Below are positions 40,642 through 50,882 of a DNA stretch of 64,000 nucleotides, one piece after another. Source of the DNA: Sinonovacula constricta. Lineage: Eukaryota; Mollusca; Bivalvia; Cardiida; Solecurtidae. Below the pieces are notes generated by a model. That model searched no databases. It saw only the letters and a program-made list of their open reading frames with translations, and had not been told where the DNA came from. The stretch spans positions 4,207,976 to 4,271,975 of the forward strand of contig CM017569.1 in the NCBI GenBank assembly GCA_007844125.1, read 5' to 3'. Position 1 is the first letter of the stretch. Every line of letters begins with the position of its first letter. A program made the translations under genes and the position numbers.

Positions 40642-41009
40642 TAAAACAACTAAAATAACTAGCGCGAAAATATGTGGGTCGAAAAACTAGCGCACTCAGT
40701 TTAAGATAAAAACCTCATATGAACATTAGTGCTGGAAGTCAGTAATGCATCTTATGTTAGATGGGACACCACAAGTAAAATAATGTGTGTTAAACAAAAA
40801 GCACATCGCATATCAGATGGAACATATCACATGAAGTTATCTGTGTGTATCCATTGATACTTCGCATTTCAGCTCTTACTTGAAGCCGGACTTTTTAATT
40901 AGCCCCACATTATCCTGGGCTAAGCTTCAAGTTGCAAATGATTATAACCGCTTATCCACACTTTTCAGTTCTAAAATAATATTATCAAAGTTCTGTACCT
41001 TTTTCGCAG

Positions 41010-41049
41010 GTATTCAAGGATGTAGAAGAAAATGCGATAGCAGGTGAAG
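41010..41049 (+). CDS. Candidate small exon C, copy 2
   Basis: Identical copy of 31083-31122 (VFKDVEENAIAGE, phase 0 in, phase 1 out, donor GAAG|GTATGA). Same caveats as copy 1. Confidence 0.5.
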
Positions 41050-42637
41050 GTATGACTTTATATTGTACTAATGAGAACATGTAGGAATTCCAGTTTTATC
41101 AATAAATACAAAGACTACAACTCTTTAAATTTTAATTAAAATGAAATAAATGCTGTAACATTTAATTACATCTACAATATTCTATAGATTGCTGTGTGTT
41201 GCTTTCTTAGCAAAGACGTCAGTAATACAATATAAATAGTGGAATAATACAGAATTTAAGTTCTTCCAGTTACGCAATATAGCGCAAAACGTATGTCACA
41301 TTGATGCGTATCAACACAGTGCACATGGCATAGCGGCATAGCGGTCACTTGCTAGTAATTGACCAACCCGGTAAAGGCCAGACGCCGTAACTGGAATCAG
41401 TTCTTCACAAGAATTTCAAATGTGGTCATTGATAGTTTATTTGTGCTTATTGTTATTGATAATGCCATAAGTGATTTAGGTTTGGCTGTATTAATTCGAA
41501 GCTCTAGAAACTGCAGTGATGAATGCTGTGGTATATCAGGAGCGAGGAGCAGTTTTCTGGAGTTTTACAACCCCTAAAATATGAAACAATCTCCGTCTTT
41601 TGTACCTGACTTGATACATTGCATACTGCTGAGACAAACAAGATATGTATTTCGTAAAAGAATATTTTTAGACATAATTTTAGACATCGGAAACTTTCGC
41701 AGATTGTTGTTTGAAGGAGTACGATTATAATACAAAAGTGTTATTTGCCTTTTTAACAAATCTTTTTCGGAAAACGTAAATTGTATAGAGTTGTATTTAT
41801 ACTTGCGCCCAGACAAACCTGTAGCAAGTCTTGCTAAATATGAAAAGGTTCTTAAAACTATGTTTTGGGAAGTAAGAACAAGATTATATTCAATGACAGT
41901 AGAAAGGCTTAATAACATCGTCGACACTTACAGGCCGACGGTCATTACAATTAAACCTTTTGGATGTTAGCATGTGACAATCATTATATTTATCAAAATT
42001 ACTATTTTACTCAGGGTGTTAACCGCTGTAAAAATAGCCGCCGTGATTCCCTTATAATATTTTATAACCGATTAAAAAACAATAAGTTATAATGATGAGA
42101 TGGTTTAATTTGTACTTTTCGGCTCTAAAATATCATATACCGTCTTGTTCTAAAATGCATTTCCAAGCATGCGTGTATTTTTATTCATCCTTAGCTTAGT
42201 TACGCTACAAAAAGTGCAAAAAAATCAATCTTAAGCCTCGGATAAACATTTGACTTTATGCTTCACATACATATGAATAACACAGTAAAATTGTGTTTGC
42301 TTGCTAGCGACAGACGGGAAGCAATTTTTAACAGTTATAAAGGGATTAAGAATACAGTAATTTAAATTCAGTCATAATAGCAATTCTATTTTTATTAATT
42401 AACGAACATATTTAATAAAAAGCAAAATCAGTAGAAATTCTACGTATATTCCCAATTTCCCGGCATTTAGTTAGCAATTTAAATCAGGCAAATTTAACTT
42501 CTACTTACAAATATAGTTCTCGTGTATTTACTGCCGTAAATTCTGAAAAAGTACTAAATACCATTTATATAACGCTTACATGGACATGCTATTAAAGGGT
42601 AAGATATATGATCTAATCTTAATCAGTTATATTGCAG

Positions 42638-42708
42638 GATGTGTCGGCGGAAGAATGCCTGAAGTGGAGTCTGACAAGACAAAAGGAAATAACTGTCCTG
42701 TTAGTTAA
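42638..42708 (+). CDS. Candidate terminal exon D, copy 2
   Basis: Identical copy of 32711-32781, same acceptor and same TAA. Same uncertainty over reading frame as copy 1. Confidence 0.42.
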
Positions 42709-43257
42709 GCCGCTCCACTTCTGAATGGAGATATTGCTGCTTCTATAGTATATGTATTAAGATGCAAACTGTTCTGTTCGTAATACACCTAATAACATTT
42801 GGATGACAAGATACATACACGTTTTTGTTTTCTTTCCAAAGTAAAATCCCCGATATACATGTATGTATATACGTCTAGCCGAGTCTAAACTGCTTGTATT
42901 CTCGGCGACAAAGATAATATACAATCATATTTTGAAACGATTAGGGGAAAGCAGCACTGAACAAATATGTAGAAATAATGCTACCAGTGCCATTAAGATG
43001 TGACACACCCTGAAATACAGTTATGGAAGATATTTTGACAATGGGGTACATTAGTGAAATGGAAATTGTCTCCCTTGTTGGTTAATATCCGAGGTATTTC
43101 AAACAGCAGGGAGGTCCTTTTAATTGGAATTCATGGACTTAATCACCTGTTCTTTTGTAGATATTGCAATTACAGACAGTAACATTTCTTAATTTTGCAT
43201 AAATATAAGCTTAAAATCCATTTAAATCCGTATAGAGATATGTTTTGTAAAAAAATT

Positions 43258-43322
43258 AGGGATGTCAACGGATATCCGGATATCCCGATATCCGTTCGAA
43301 TCATCGGATATCCGAATCGATA
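43258..43322. repeat. Transposon-like end with GGATATCC palindromes, copy 2
   Basis: Copy of 33331-33395 within the second tandem unit. Confidence 0.4.
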
Positions 43323-43974
43323 AAAACCGAGTAAAACAAATGAAAAGACCTACTTGCATTTAGGGATTATTCAGGGGAGACTATTCATTAATGTCTCTCA
43401 TTGCACAGAAGGAGGATCCCCTCCCCTCATTATCCGCCTATGGTCATCCAGTTAGACCAAAATTATTTTCAAAACAAACTGATTTGAATTTAATGAAAAG
43501 AGGCAAGGATACAAGTGCGCAACATGTATTTTTCTAATTAATAAGTTATTCGCAACTTCGTAAACGCAGCGAGACTATATAGCACACAGTTTAACTTTAA
43601 GCTTCTTTTAATATTTATTTTACATTGACAACATTTACAAAGTTTCCAGTTTGATTAGGTTGAAATGGTTGTTGTAAATTTTTCAAAAATGAGTTAACTT
43701 AGCGAGTGCATGTTGTCTTATTTAGTGGGACCTGTCCTTGTCGGTATCATATTGTAAATAAACTAGATATACAACAAACAGTGATTAATTATAAAATGCT
43801 CAGTCAACAAGAACGAAAGAGATCAATTCGGTTATATGCATTTCCAACTGTTTATGGCAAAATCATACGTATAGGTGACTTGATACATTCTACCAACTGA
43901 TTTATATCGTTTCTTGAATAAAAACATATTATTTATCCCAGCAGGTATATACTGACTTTATGGCCTTTGTAAAT

Positions 43975-44540
43975 TCCCCATTTACGTTCCTTAGTTATAT
44001 CGGCCAAACTTTATTGTTATATAGTGTATGTATATCCAGCTCGAATCATTGACGATGGATAAAAACCCTGCCTGCATGATGTCCGATTCATCACAATAAC
44101 AATCTTACACAGGTATATATTAATCCGATATTTAAGCCAACATATTTAACACAATTGCATTATACGTATTTAGGGTCATTAAGCTAATGCGTACGTCAAA
44201 CATTCGTATATGGCGATTTATTCTCTTGACTTAAATGTCTCACTTTAGACTGTTTGTCTTTGGAAACAAATAAGGATAAGGAAGGGCGATATAAGTAGTA
44301 TACAACCAGTCTAAGAAATATAGTCGGTCATTTTGCAAACTTGTGTTCCAAGGTTTAACAGTTTTTCCTATATTAGCTCTTCACAGCGGTTTTAACTTTC
44401 ATATTTACCCTGTTGTTTATACATTTAAGACCGTGTCACATTGTCGTATGTTAATTTTACTTGGAAAGTCTCGTCAATGTAATGGAGTACTTATAATTGT
44501 TCCAATATTGACGTTTATAATGCACATTATAATAACCAGA
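43975..44540 (+). pseudogene. Older paralog of the macro-gene 5' region (22555-23110)
   Basis: TTTACGTTCC(T)(T)AGTTATAT, CCTGC.TGCATGATGTCC, AGCTAATGCGTA.G.CAAACATTC, GTCTCACTTTAGACTG and GACCGTGTCA.ATTGTCG recur in the same order and spacing as 22555-23110, at much lower identity than the 9.9-kb units. The exon-like segment at 44055-44112 (ATG start, ACAG|GTATAT donor) stops after 14 codons. This is the left part of an older duplicate, now separated by insertions from its next exon at 51472. Confidence 0.65.
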
Positions 44541-44867
44541 TATAAGTAGATTGCTATTATTACTAATTATTAGTATAAAAACGCAGTCACGTTAATCAAC
44601 AGTTTTTAAATCAACATCGCGATTATGCACCTTTTATGCTTTTAATATGGTGAAGCCCGACAACCCGATTTTAGGATTTGATAAGTTTTATTTAATTTAT
44701 TAATACCGTTTAACTAAGGTTACGTCTCGAATCGGCTACAATGGTGACCCTTTGCGCATAATCGTACAGTGGTTAGATTTTTGTACGTCTCATTTAGTTC
44801 TTAATGCGTTGTGTTTTATTAATATTTCGTGACTTGATTTTCTCAGGGTCGTTACTTTAGCACACAG

Positions 44868-44938
44868 CCTCTGTAGCTCAGTTGGTAGAGTGACCCGTTA
44901 GTATTGGGGAGGTCTGTGGTTCCAATCCCTGTAGAGGA
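44868..44938 (+). tRNA. tRNA-like sequence (SINE head or tRNA-Thr-like pseudogene)
   Basis: A 71-nt cloverleaf-like sequence with a perfect pol III A box TAGCTCAGTTGG (44874-44885), B box GGTTCCAATCC (44918-44928), and a 7-bp acceptor stem CCTCTGT/GTAGAGG with two G-T pairs. The loop TTAGTAT would place AGT as anticodon, but the anticodon stem has a mismatch. A CTTTTTCCC terminator-like run follows. A similar but damaged copy with the same downstream CACTTTTTCCGCTCCTGTT lies at 45110. Two copies sharing 3' flank suggest a SINE or local duplication rather than a working tRNA gene. Confidence 0.5.
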
Positions 44939-45109
44939 TCACTTTTTCCCGCTCCTGTTTCATTTGGTACCATGACCTACTGCAGTAGCCTGTTTCTGTT
45001 GTGATATGCAATGGTGCTGGAGAGTAGAATCAATGATGAGAATAAAGGAGAATCTCTTTCTGTAAAGAGGAAGGAGTGTAGCAGTTTCACTGGTAGTTCG
45101 TTCACAGAG

Positions 45110-45172
45110 CCTCTATAGCTCTATAGAGTAACCCGCTAGTATTGGGGAGATCTGTGGTTCAAATCCCTGTGG
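45110..45172 (+). repeat. Damaged second copy of the tRNA-like element
   Basis: CCTCTATAGCT opens the copy. The A box is destroyed by a small deletion, the B box GGTTCAAATCC is intact, and the CACTTTTTCCGCTCCTGTT tail is shared with the copy at 44868. Not a functional tRNA gene. Confidence 0.65.
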
Positions 45173-45490
45173 TGGTTCACTTTTTCCGCTCCTGTTACAG
45201 ATATGTTAGCAAGGATCTGTTGCTTTTTTCATAAGTGTACTCTTTCATATAAAATGATCTTTTCTGTAATGGTTATTGGTCATTTATGTGTTTGTAAAAT
45301 TCTGCCAATTAGCAGCTGCGTTAAACTAAAATAGGTGTCAAAACATGTCGGCGGGTTTCGGTATTTGTGACTTAATTAAGTGCATAATTAAAGAGCTGGG
45401 GCAATCTTCCAATCAAGCCTAGTATTCCGAAGTATCGCGATCTGAAGTATCGTGATCTGAAGTACTGTAGCAATTTTTATATATGATATA

Positions 45491-45498
45491 CACTTACA
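45491..45498. repeat. Target-site duplication of the 45.5-50.9 kb LINE (3' side)
   Basis: CACTTACA at 45491-45498 is repeated at 50875-50882, immediately outside the inferred LINE ends. The joined empty site would read smoothly (minus strand ATTTC-TGTAAGTG-TATATC) and contains no U2 sequence. Confidence 0.6.
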
Positions 45499-45530
45499 CT
45501 TTGATCTTAGCCAAAAGGCCGAGAAGCGAT
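45499..45530 (-). ncRNA. U2 snRNA 5'-end fragment forming the LINE 3' tail
   Basis: On the minus strand 45530-45499 reads ATCGCTTCTCGGCC then TTTTGGCTAAGATCAAAG, the conserved first 32 nt of U2 snRNA (stem-loop I). Similarity continues into TGTA and then stops; the branch-point-recognition region and everything downstream are absent. It is thus not a U2 gene. It lies inside the target-site repeats, so it was inserted with the LINE. Confidence 0.85.
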
Positions 45531-46063
45531 ACAATGTTCAAATGTTCAAACAGTTTATTGACATAAGCCACATTTTGGCCATCGCCAAGTAAACATGGAT
45601 ACATTACAAAAGATGCATTACAAAAGATAGCGGTGCTACAATATAACAAAAAGATAAACATTGTAATCAACATACACGGATTAACAGAAAAGTATGAATT
45701 TCCTGAAGAAAAACAACAACAACAACATCAACACATAGATCTACGTTAAGGTATTGATCAAAGAAAGGTAAACAGTAAATGCTTCTATTATATGGGGATG
45801 GTAAGCATACAACTCACCGGAATACTTTTACCGGAAGCATATGTTCAAAACACTCAGACCTAGCTTATTAGTACATTAAAAACAGAAACAGAAGGATGAC
45901 ATCTAAACGACAGTTTTAACAAAGAAACTTAGCTATGTGGATACTTAAACATAAACAAGTAAGTGTCAAGATAATACATGTCATATATTGTTTTTGTGAG
46001 GATAATACATGCCTTTAAATTTAGTTTATACTCTCGATATCAAATACCAAGTACAAAGATAAA
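45531..46063 (-). other. LINE 3' UTR
   Basis: Sequence between the ORF2 stop and the U2-like tail. It contains short direct repeats (GATGCATTACAAAAGATAG-type) and a CAACAACAACAA run near 45713, and has no open frame of note. Its role in RT recognition is likely by analogy with other LINEs but not visible from sequence. Confidence 0.6.
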
Positions 46064-49000
46064 TTAGTTGATTAGCCAGTTAATCATGGCTTCATTAATA
46101 TACTTAGACAAATTAATAGTTGTTTTAACATTTTCACAGTTCATTAGTTGTATAAATTTATTCATTGTTGGCCATGTAATATAGTATCTAGAAAAGTATT
46201 TGGTTCTCAAGTCACGGTATAAGGGGCAGACAAGAAGAAAATGATATTCACTTTCAACAACGTTCATTTTACATTTAGTACAAATCCTCATTTCTCTTGG
46301 AGTATTTTTGTATCTTCCTTCCTCAATAGCAAGTTTATGTGCAGAGCATCGAAATCTAGTAAGTTGTTTTCTATTTTTAACATTTCTTACAACATCAAGA
46401 TATTTCTCTATAGTCAGAGACTTTTTAAATTGTTTATAGTAGTCCAGTTTTGGACTGGTATTTATAACCGAAAACCACTTTTGTATATAGTTATCTTTCA
46501 ATCGTTGAGTTATCTGGCAAATGTCTCCTTTAGTGATACAATCTTTATAAAAGATATATGCTAGACCTAGATCTTGAAGTAATTCTTTAATCTGGGCTTT
46601 CCAGTTGTTATCAGATTTGGAGCTAAAAGAATTGGGTAAGAAGGCATACACTGTATGAGGTAGTGTTCCAGGAGCAGACTTCAGTTTAGACCAATAATTA
46701 ATTATTCTGATATTTCTTATTATATAGAGAGGCAAACGTCCCGTTTCCCCATAAACAGCTACATTTGTGGTTTTAGGACCCAGTCCAAGTATTTGTTTAA
46801 AAAAACTCAAGTGGATTTTCTCTATATCTGGACTTGAGTGAAAACCCCAGACTTCACAGCCATACATTAATATTGGAAGAATCATTGCATCAAACAATTT
46901 AATTTTATCTACAATCTTAAAACTAAGTTTATCAAAAAGTCTGTTTAAGGAATATAATGCCTTTGCAGCTTGTCTTGATATGTATTTCTGCATTTTATGA
47001 AAAGTGCCATTATTTGATAGTGTTACTCCTAAATAACTAAAGGTGTCTACTATATCTAAGCTTTCCCCTCCATATTTTATATCAACATTATGCAATTTTC
47101 TATTCCTTTTATTAAAAACCATTACCTTAGTTTTGCTCGAATTTACAGTTATGCCCCATTCAGAACAATAGTCGTGTAATTTATTCAGAAGGACCTGAAG
47201 ACCAGAAGCACTATATGAGAATAACACAGTATCATCGGCGAACATAAGTAAAAATAATTTCATTTCATCAATGTTAATAATGTCAATATTGTCAGTGTAC
47301 AAATGGTCATACATATCATTTATAAACATAATGAACAATAACGGTGATAATGTTTCTCCCTGTTTAACACCAGTGTAAGTGTCAAAATATTCTGAATATG
47401 CACAACTACTCATGAAAATATTACTATAATTTTCACCATTATTTACTTGATCTAATGATTGGGGTTCTAAATTTATTTTCGTTTTTATACAAGCTTTTAC
47501 ATTTTTATATATAGCCTGAACCATTTTGGTAAATTTTGAAGATACGTTATTTTTTAACAATTTAAGTAACATACCATTTCTGTAGACCAAATCGAATGCT
47601 TTCTTATAATCTACAAAAGCACAATATAAAGTACGTTTTTCTTGATGTAAAACCATATTAATTAATTAATGTAATATAAAGATACAGTCAACAGTACTTT
47701 TTTTACGTCGGAAACCAAATTGAAAATCACTGAGAATGTTATTGCACTCTAACCAAGTACGTAACCGATTATCAAGCACTATAGAAAATATTTTAGAAAA
47801 AATACTTGTTAAGGTAATACCTCTGTAATTATTAACATCGTTCTTATCCCCCTTTTTTGGCACTGGTACAATCGCGCCTTTAGTCCATGAAGCTGGGTAA
47901 ATACATCTATCATATATATAATTAAATAAATTACATAGTATTGGAGCTAAAATTTCTTTTCCATCAATAAATATTTCAGGGACTAAATTATCACTACCAC
48001 TACTCTTACCCCTCTTTAGGTCCGAAATAGCTTTATCAACCTCGGATATACTGATTTCCTTGTCTAGACTTTCAATAACAATGTTTTCGTCTAGAATATC
48101 ATTCAATTCATTTTCTACAACAGGGTTTTTAAAATTATCATCATTAGAGAATAATTCCTTAAAATGCTCTAGAAATTCATCAGCTGAAATATTTGTATTA
48201 GATGATGTTTTATTTATTCTCTTTATTTCATTCCAAAACTTCTGCGGGTCTGACTTAGAATGATTATGTAACTTATCTTGTTGTCTTGTTTTGTAATGAG
48301 CTTTTGCTTTCCTTTTAACCAAATTATATTGTTTACGACTCTGGATAAACAATAAACGTTTATTCTCACATCTATCCTTAGTATATAAACGATATGCATA
48401 TCTAAAATTCCTTCTAGCTGTTTCACATTCCTTATTAAACCATGGGCTTTGAAATTTACGTCTCTGTACATTTTTATTATTAGAGTGTGTCTTTACTTTT
48501 CCATGAACACTGAAAGCACAATTGTACAATAAATCAGAAAGAGAATCAATACCTTGGTCCACACTCATATCATTTGAAACAATACTTTCAGAATATCCTG
48601 CAGTTTTTTTACATTTTCTGACAAACTTGATAAGTAAGATATTTTTTTGTCATTATCCTTACTCCAACAGAGGTTCTTATATGAATAACTAATGTCAGTA
48701 TCATGTGGTTTATCAGTAGTAAAATCAAACAAAACTTGGATAGGTGCATGTGGAGAATGTATACATATCATGGACAACAAAATTTCTTATAAAGGGAAAT
48801 AAGTCGGGAGAAACGAGGATATAATCAATTAAGCTCTGTCCCTTGTTTGAAATAAAGGTTACCTCCCCTTTCCCCGCGTCATCCCCACAACGACCATTGA
48901 CAATCTTTAACCCCGTATTAATACACATGTCAATCAATTTTGTGCCGGAGGAATTAACTGTGAAGTCGGACGTAAATCGATCAGGAACACTCCAATCATT

Positions 49001-49570
49001 ATCAATATCGAAGAAATCGATTGTATTCACAAAACGATTAATATCATCGTTGCCTGTCAAGTAATCATTTTTATTGCCACAGCGTGCATTAAAATCCCCA
49101 CAAACGGTCACTGAACCCATACTGGAGTAGTGTCTTACAGTACGCTCTAGGTATTCAAAGAAACCTTCAGGATGTAAGTTAAAATAGGCGGAATTACTAG
49201 GTGGAATGTACAAAAAGCATAGATATAAATCAAACTCTGTATTAACAAAATTACGATCGATTTTTATCCACAAGACCCCGTTATCATCAGTTGATTGTAT
49301 AGATATGTCTTTTTTCATAAATTCTCTGTAAAATAAACAAATACCACCGTGGCTTCTCTTATTCCGATTGGATAAAGTACTTGATCTTGGTACATTTATA
49401 CATTCATATCCATCAATGGACGGTGTACTGTCGGTGGAGAGCCAAGTTTCACTACAGAAAAAGAGGTCAAAAAGATTAACAAAGTTTATAAATTCTGCAT
49501 CATCAAGGCATTGCTTAAGTCCATTGACGTTCCATGATGTTACGCTAAGTCCGTACTTTTCTTGTGGTTC
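46064..49570 (-). pseudogene. LINE ORF2 (APE endonuclease, RT, CCHC knuckle), lightly damaged
   Basis: It begins directly after the ORF1 TAG, in the same frame: EPQEKYGLSVTSWNVNGLKQ holds the first endonuclease Asn, then SETW, HGGI, VCGDFNAR and LIDYILVSPD. A frameshift near 48770 and its return near 48585 interrupt the link region. The RT (48568-46064) has KKGDKNDVNNYRGITL, FGFRRKKSTVDCIF, AFVDYKKAFDLV, GVKQGETLSPLLF, the catalytic FADDTVLFS (about 47230) and YGETGRLP. It ends with the zinc knuckle CTKCKMNVVESEYHFLLVC. An in-frame TAA at 47664-47666 lies in a TTAATTAATTAAT stretch. ORF2 mediates target-primed reverse transcription; this copy is inactive unless the breaks are sequence errors. 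Confidence 0.9.
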
Positions 49571-50698
49571 CTAGTTGGAAACAGGGGGTTGAAATAATCG
49601 GTTATTTACATAGAGCTTATCCCGCACTAACACAGCACGCTTGCCTTGGCGACGAGCGGCTAGCATATGCTCCACGAGCATTTTCCGCCTCTCCAATACT
49701 TCAGTGGGGTACTGGTCTGCTACGTTGTAGGGGCTTTTCCGGAGATCTACATTACGAAGGGCATCTTTGACACGGGACTTCGAATCGGTGTCTTTGAACC
49801 GCGCTACTATCGGCCTCGTTTTGTTGTGCGTGGGAGGTCCGATTCTGTGTGCACGGTCAATATGTAGCACGCTCTCGGGATCTTCGATGTGTAACACCGT
49901 CTTGCAAAAGTGGAACACCTTTTTCGTGCAATTTTCCTTGTCACCGTGGCTGTGTGTTGATCCATGACCTCCGTTGATGGGGTCTTCGGCCATCGGCACC
50001 TGCGGTTGCGTGTCCGATGATGGATTGTTACTTGCTCTCTCTTCATTGATGCCAAAAAACAACAGATTGTCTCTCATTGAGCCACATTTCAAATCTATGA
50101 CGTCCTCATTTAGTTGGTTATTCATCTGTTTTAATGAATTGTTCTCATCTGATAGCATTGAAACTTCTCTTTTCAGTTTGCTTACATCGTTTTTATTCCT
50201 GTCTACACATTCAGAGATGGATTCGAACTTTTTCTCAACAAACGTTTGGCTCTTTTCGATTTCACCGCACATTTTCTCAACTTGGGACACCCGATCTGTT
50301 AATTTAGAAATTGTTATAGTGATCTTGTCAAGCTGACTTAGTTTATTGTCAATCTGGTCTAGTCTGGACATTATTTTACTCAAAAAGCTATCATCATCGT
50401 CGGTGGTTCGAGTGGAGTGAGGTCGATAGTTCAATGTTGTGTGATCAGGGGGATTAGTGGTCACAGGGGTAATACCAGGCATAAAAGGTTGCTGATAGCA
50501 TGGATATTGGTAGCCCATAGGACTGATAGGTGTGTTCATTTGTTGGAAACCATAAGGTACTGGTTGCATTGGAGTACTCACACTACCCTGCGGTGTCACC
50601 TGGGCGGCCGATTGCATACTACCGGTAGTTGAACGCTTAGCGTCATTGTTGGGTGGGGTGATCACTTCGCTGTTGCGTTTGTTTGATTTGCCCATCAC
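49571..50698 (-). CDS. LINE ORF1 protein (coiled coil + L1-type RRM/CTD), intact
   Basis: A 375-residue frame from ATG 50698. Residues 1-90 are low-complexity and rich in Pro, Gln, Thr and Met (MMGKSNKRNS start). Residues 95-200 form a heptad coiled coil (IMSRLDQIDNKLSQLDKITI, VEKMCGEIEK, SKLKREVSMLSDENNSLKQM). Then comes GSMRDNLLFFGINEE and, after an acidic insert, the L1-type C-terminal domain with VLHIDRAHRIGP, RPIVARFKDTDSKSRVKDAL and RQGKRAVLVRDKLYVNNRLF. In L1-like elements such proteins trimerise and coat element RNA. The stop is TAG, after which the same frame continues straight into ORF2. Overlapping short plus-strand frames are shadows. Confidence 0.88.
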   Translation of the reverse strand: MMGKSNKRNSEVITPPNNDAKRSTTGSMQSAAQVTPQGSVSTPMQPVPYGFQQMNTPISPMGYQYPCYQQPFMPGITPVTTNPPDHTTLNYRPHSTRTTDDDDSFLSKIMSRLDQIDNKLSQLDKITITISKLTDRVSQVEKMCGEIEKSQTFVEKKFESISECVDRNKNDVSKLKREVSMLSDENNSLKQMNNQLNEDVIDLKCGSMRDNLLFFGINEERASNNPSSDTQPQVPMAEDPINGGHGSTHSHGDKENCTKKVFHFCKTVLHIEDPESVLHIDRAHRIGPPTHNKTRPIVARFKDTDSKSRVKDALRNVDLRKSPYNVADQYPTEVLERRKMLVEHMLAARRQGKRAVLVRDKLYVNNRLFQPPVSN

Positions 50699-50874
50699 AG
50701 TTCTTGTAGATCAAGTCTATCACAATTAAGTCCAGAGGTACACAGATACACAAACTAATCACAAAAACGACAATAATAGATCCAAGATACGAGAAATTAA
50801 CAGCGATAAACCCAATCAAAGCGATTTTTTTCACAGATTCAAAAAATGAAGACCGCCATCTTTTGACGCATGCG
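50699..50874 (-). promoter_or_regulatory. LINE 5' UTR/internal promoter with NRF1-like and YY1-like motifs
   Basis: On the minus strand the element starts GCGCATGCGTC (NRF1-like, about 50866-50875 including one target base), followed within six bases by AAAAGATGGCGGTC (about 50849-50862), matching the YY1 core AAGATGGCGG. Mammalian L1 5' UTRs also have a YY1 site close to the 5' end that fixes transcription start. No TATA box is present. The site assignments are by motif only. Confidence 0.5.
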
Positions 50875-50882
50875 CACTTACA
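50875..50882. repeat. Target-site duplication of the LINE (5' side)
   Basis: CACTTACA, matching 45491-45498 exactly; the flanking bases differ on both sides, so the match is 8 bp. Confidence 0.6.

Larger units (their letters stand above)
33946..43874. repeat. Tandem segmental duplication, copy 2 (~9.93 kb)
   Basis: Direct tandem copy of 24026-33945. It ends at ...CGTATAG, after which 43875 continues into unique sequence (GTGACTTGATAC). It is 7 bp longer than copy 1, and most differences are single transitions or transversions. Copy 2 lacks its own version of the 23514 coding exon because the unit begins downstream of it. It could be a genuine recent duplication or an unmerged allele in the assembly. 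Confidence 0.97.
45499..50874 (-). mobile_element. Near full-length LINE with U2 snRNA-like 3' tail
   Basis: Minus-strand order: 5' UTR with GCATGCG and AAGATGGCGG (50874-50699), ORF1 (50698-49571), TAG, ORF2 with endonuclease, RT and C-terminal CCHC (49570-46064), a 3' UTR of about 530 bp, and a 32-nt tail matching the 5' end of U2 snRNA (45530-45499). It is flanked by the 8-bp direct repeat TGTAAGTG (as read on the minus strand). It is almost intact but ORF2 has two frameshifts and an in-frame TAA. It sits inside the older macro-gene paralog and separates its exons. It is the same LINE clade as the copies at 0.5-4 kb and 18.4-19.6 kb. Confidence 0.85.

Noticed and set aside
44868..44938. 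Functional tRNA-Thr(AGT) gene
   Set aside because: The anticodon stem is weak, two G-T pairs weaken the acceptor stem, and a damaged sister copy shares the 3' tail, so a SINE or pseudogene is likelier.
45495..45530. A functional U2 snRNA gene
   Set aside because: Only the first 32-36 nt match; the branch-point-recognition region, Sm site and 3' stem-loops are absent and the fragment lies within LINE target duplications.
49767..50336. Plus-strand open frames over LINE ORF1
   Set aside because: Shadow frames; the minus strand encodes a recognisable ORF1 with coiled coil and L1-type C-terminal domain.
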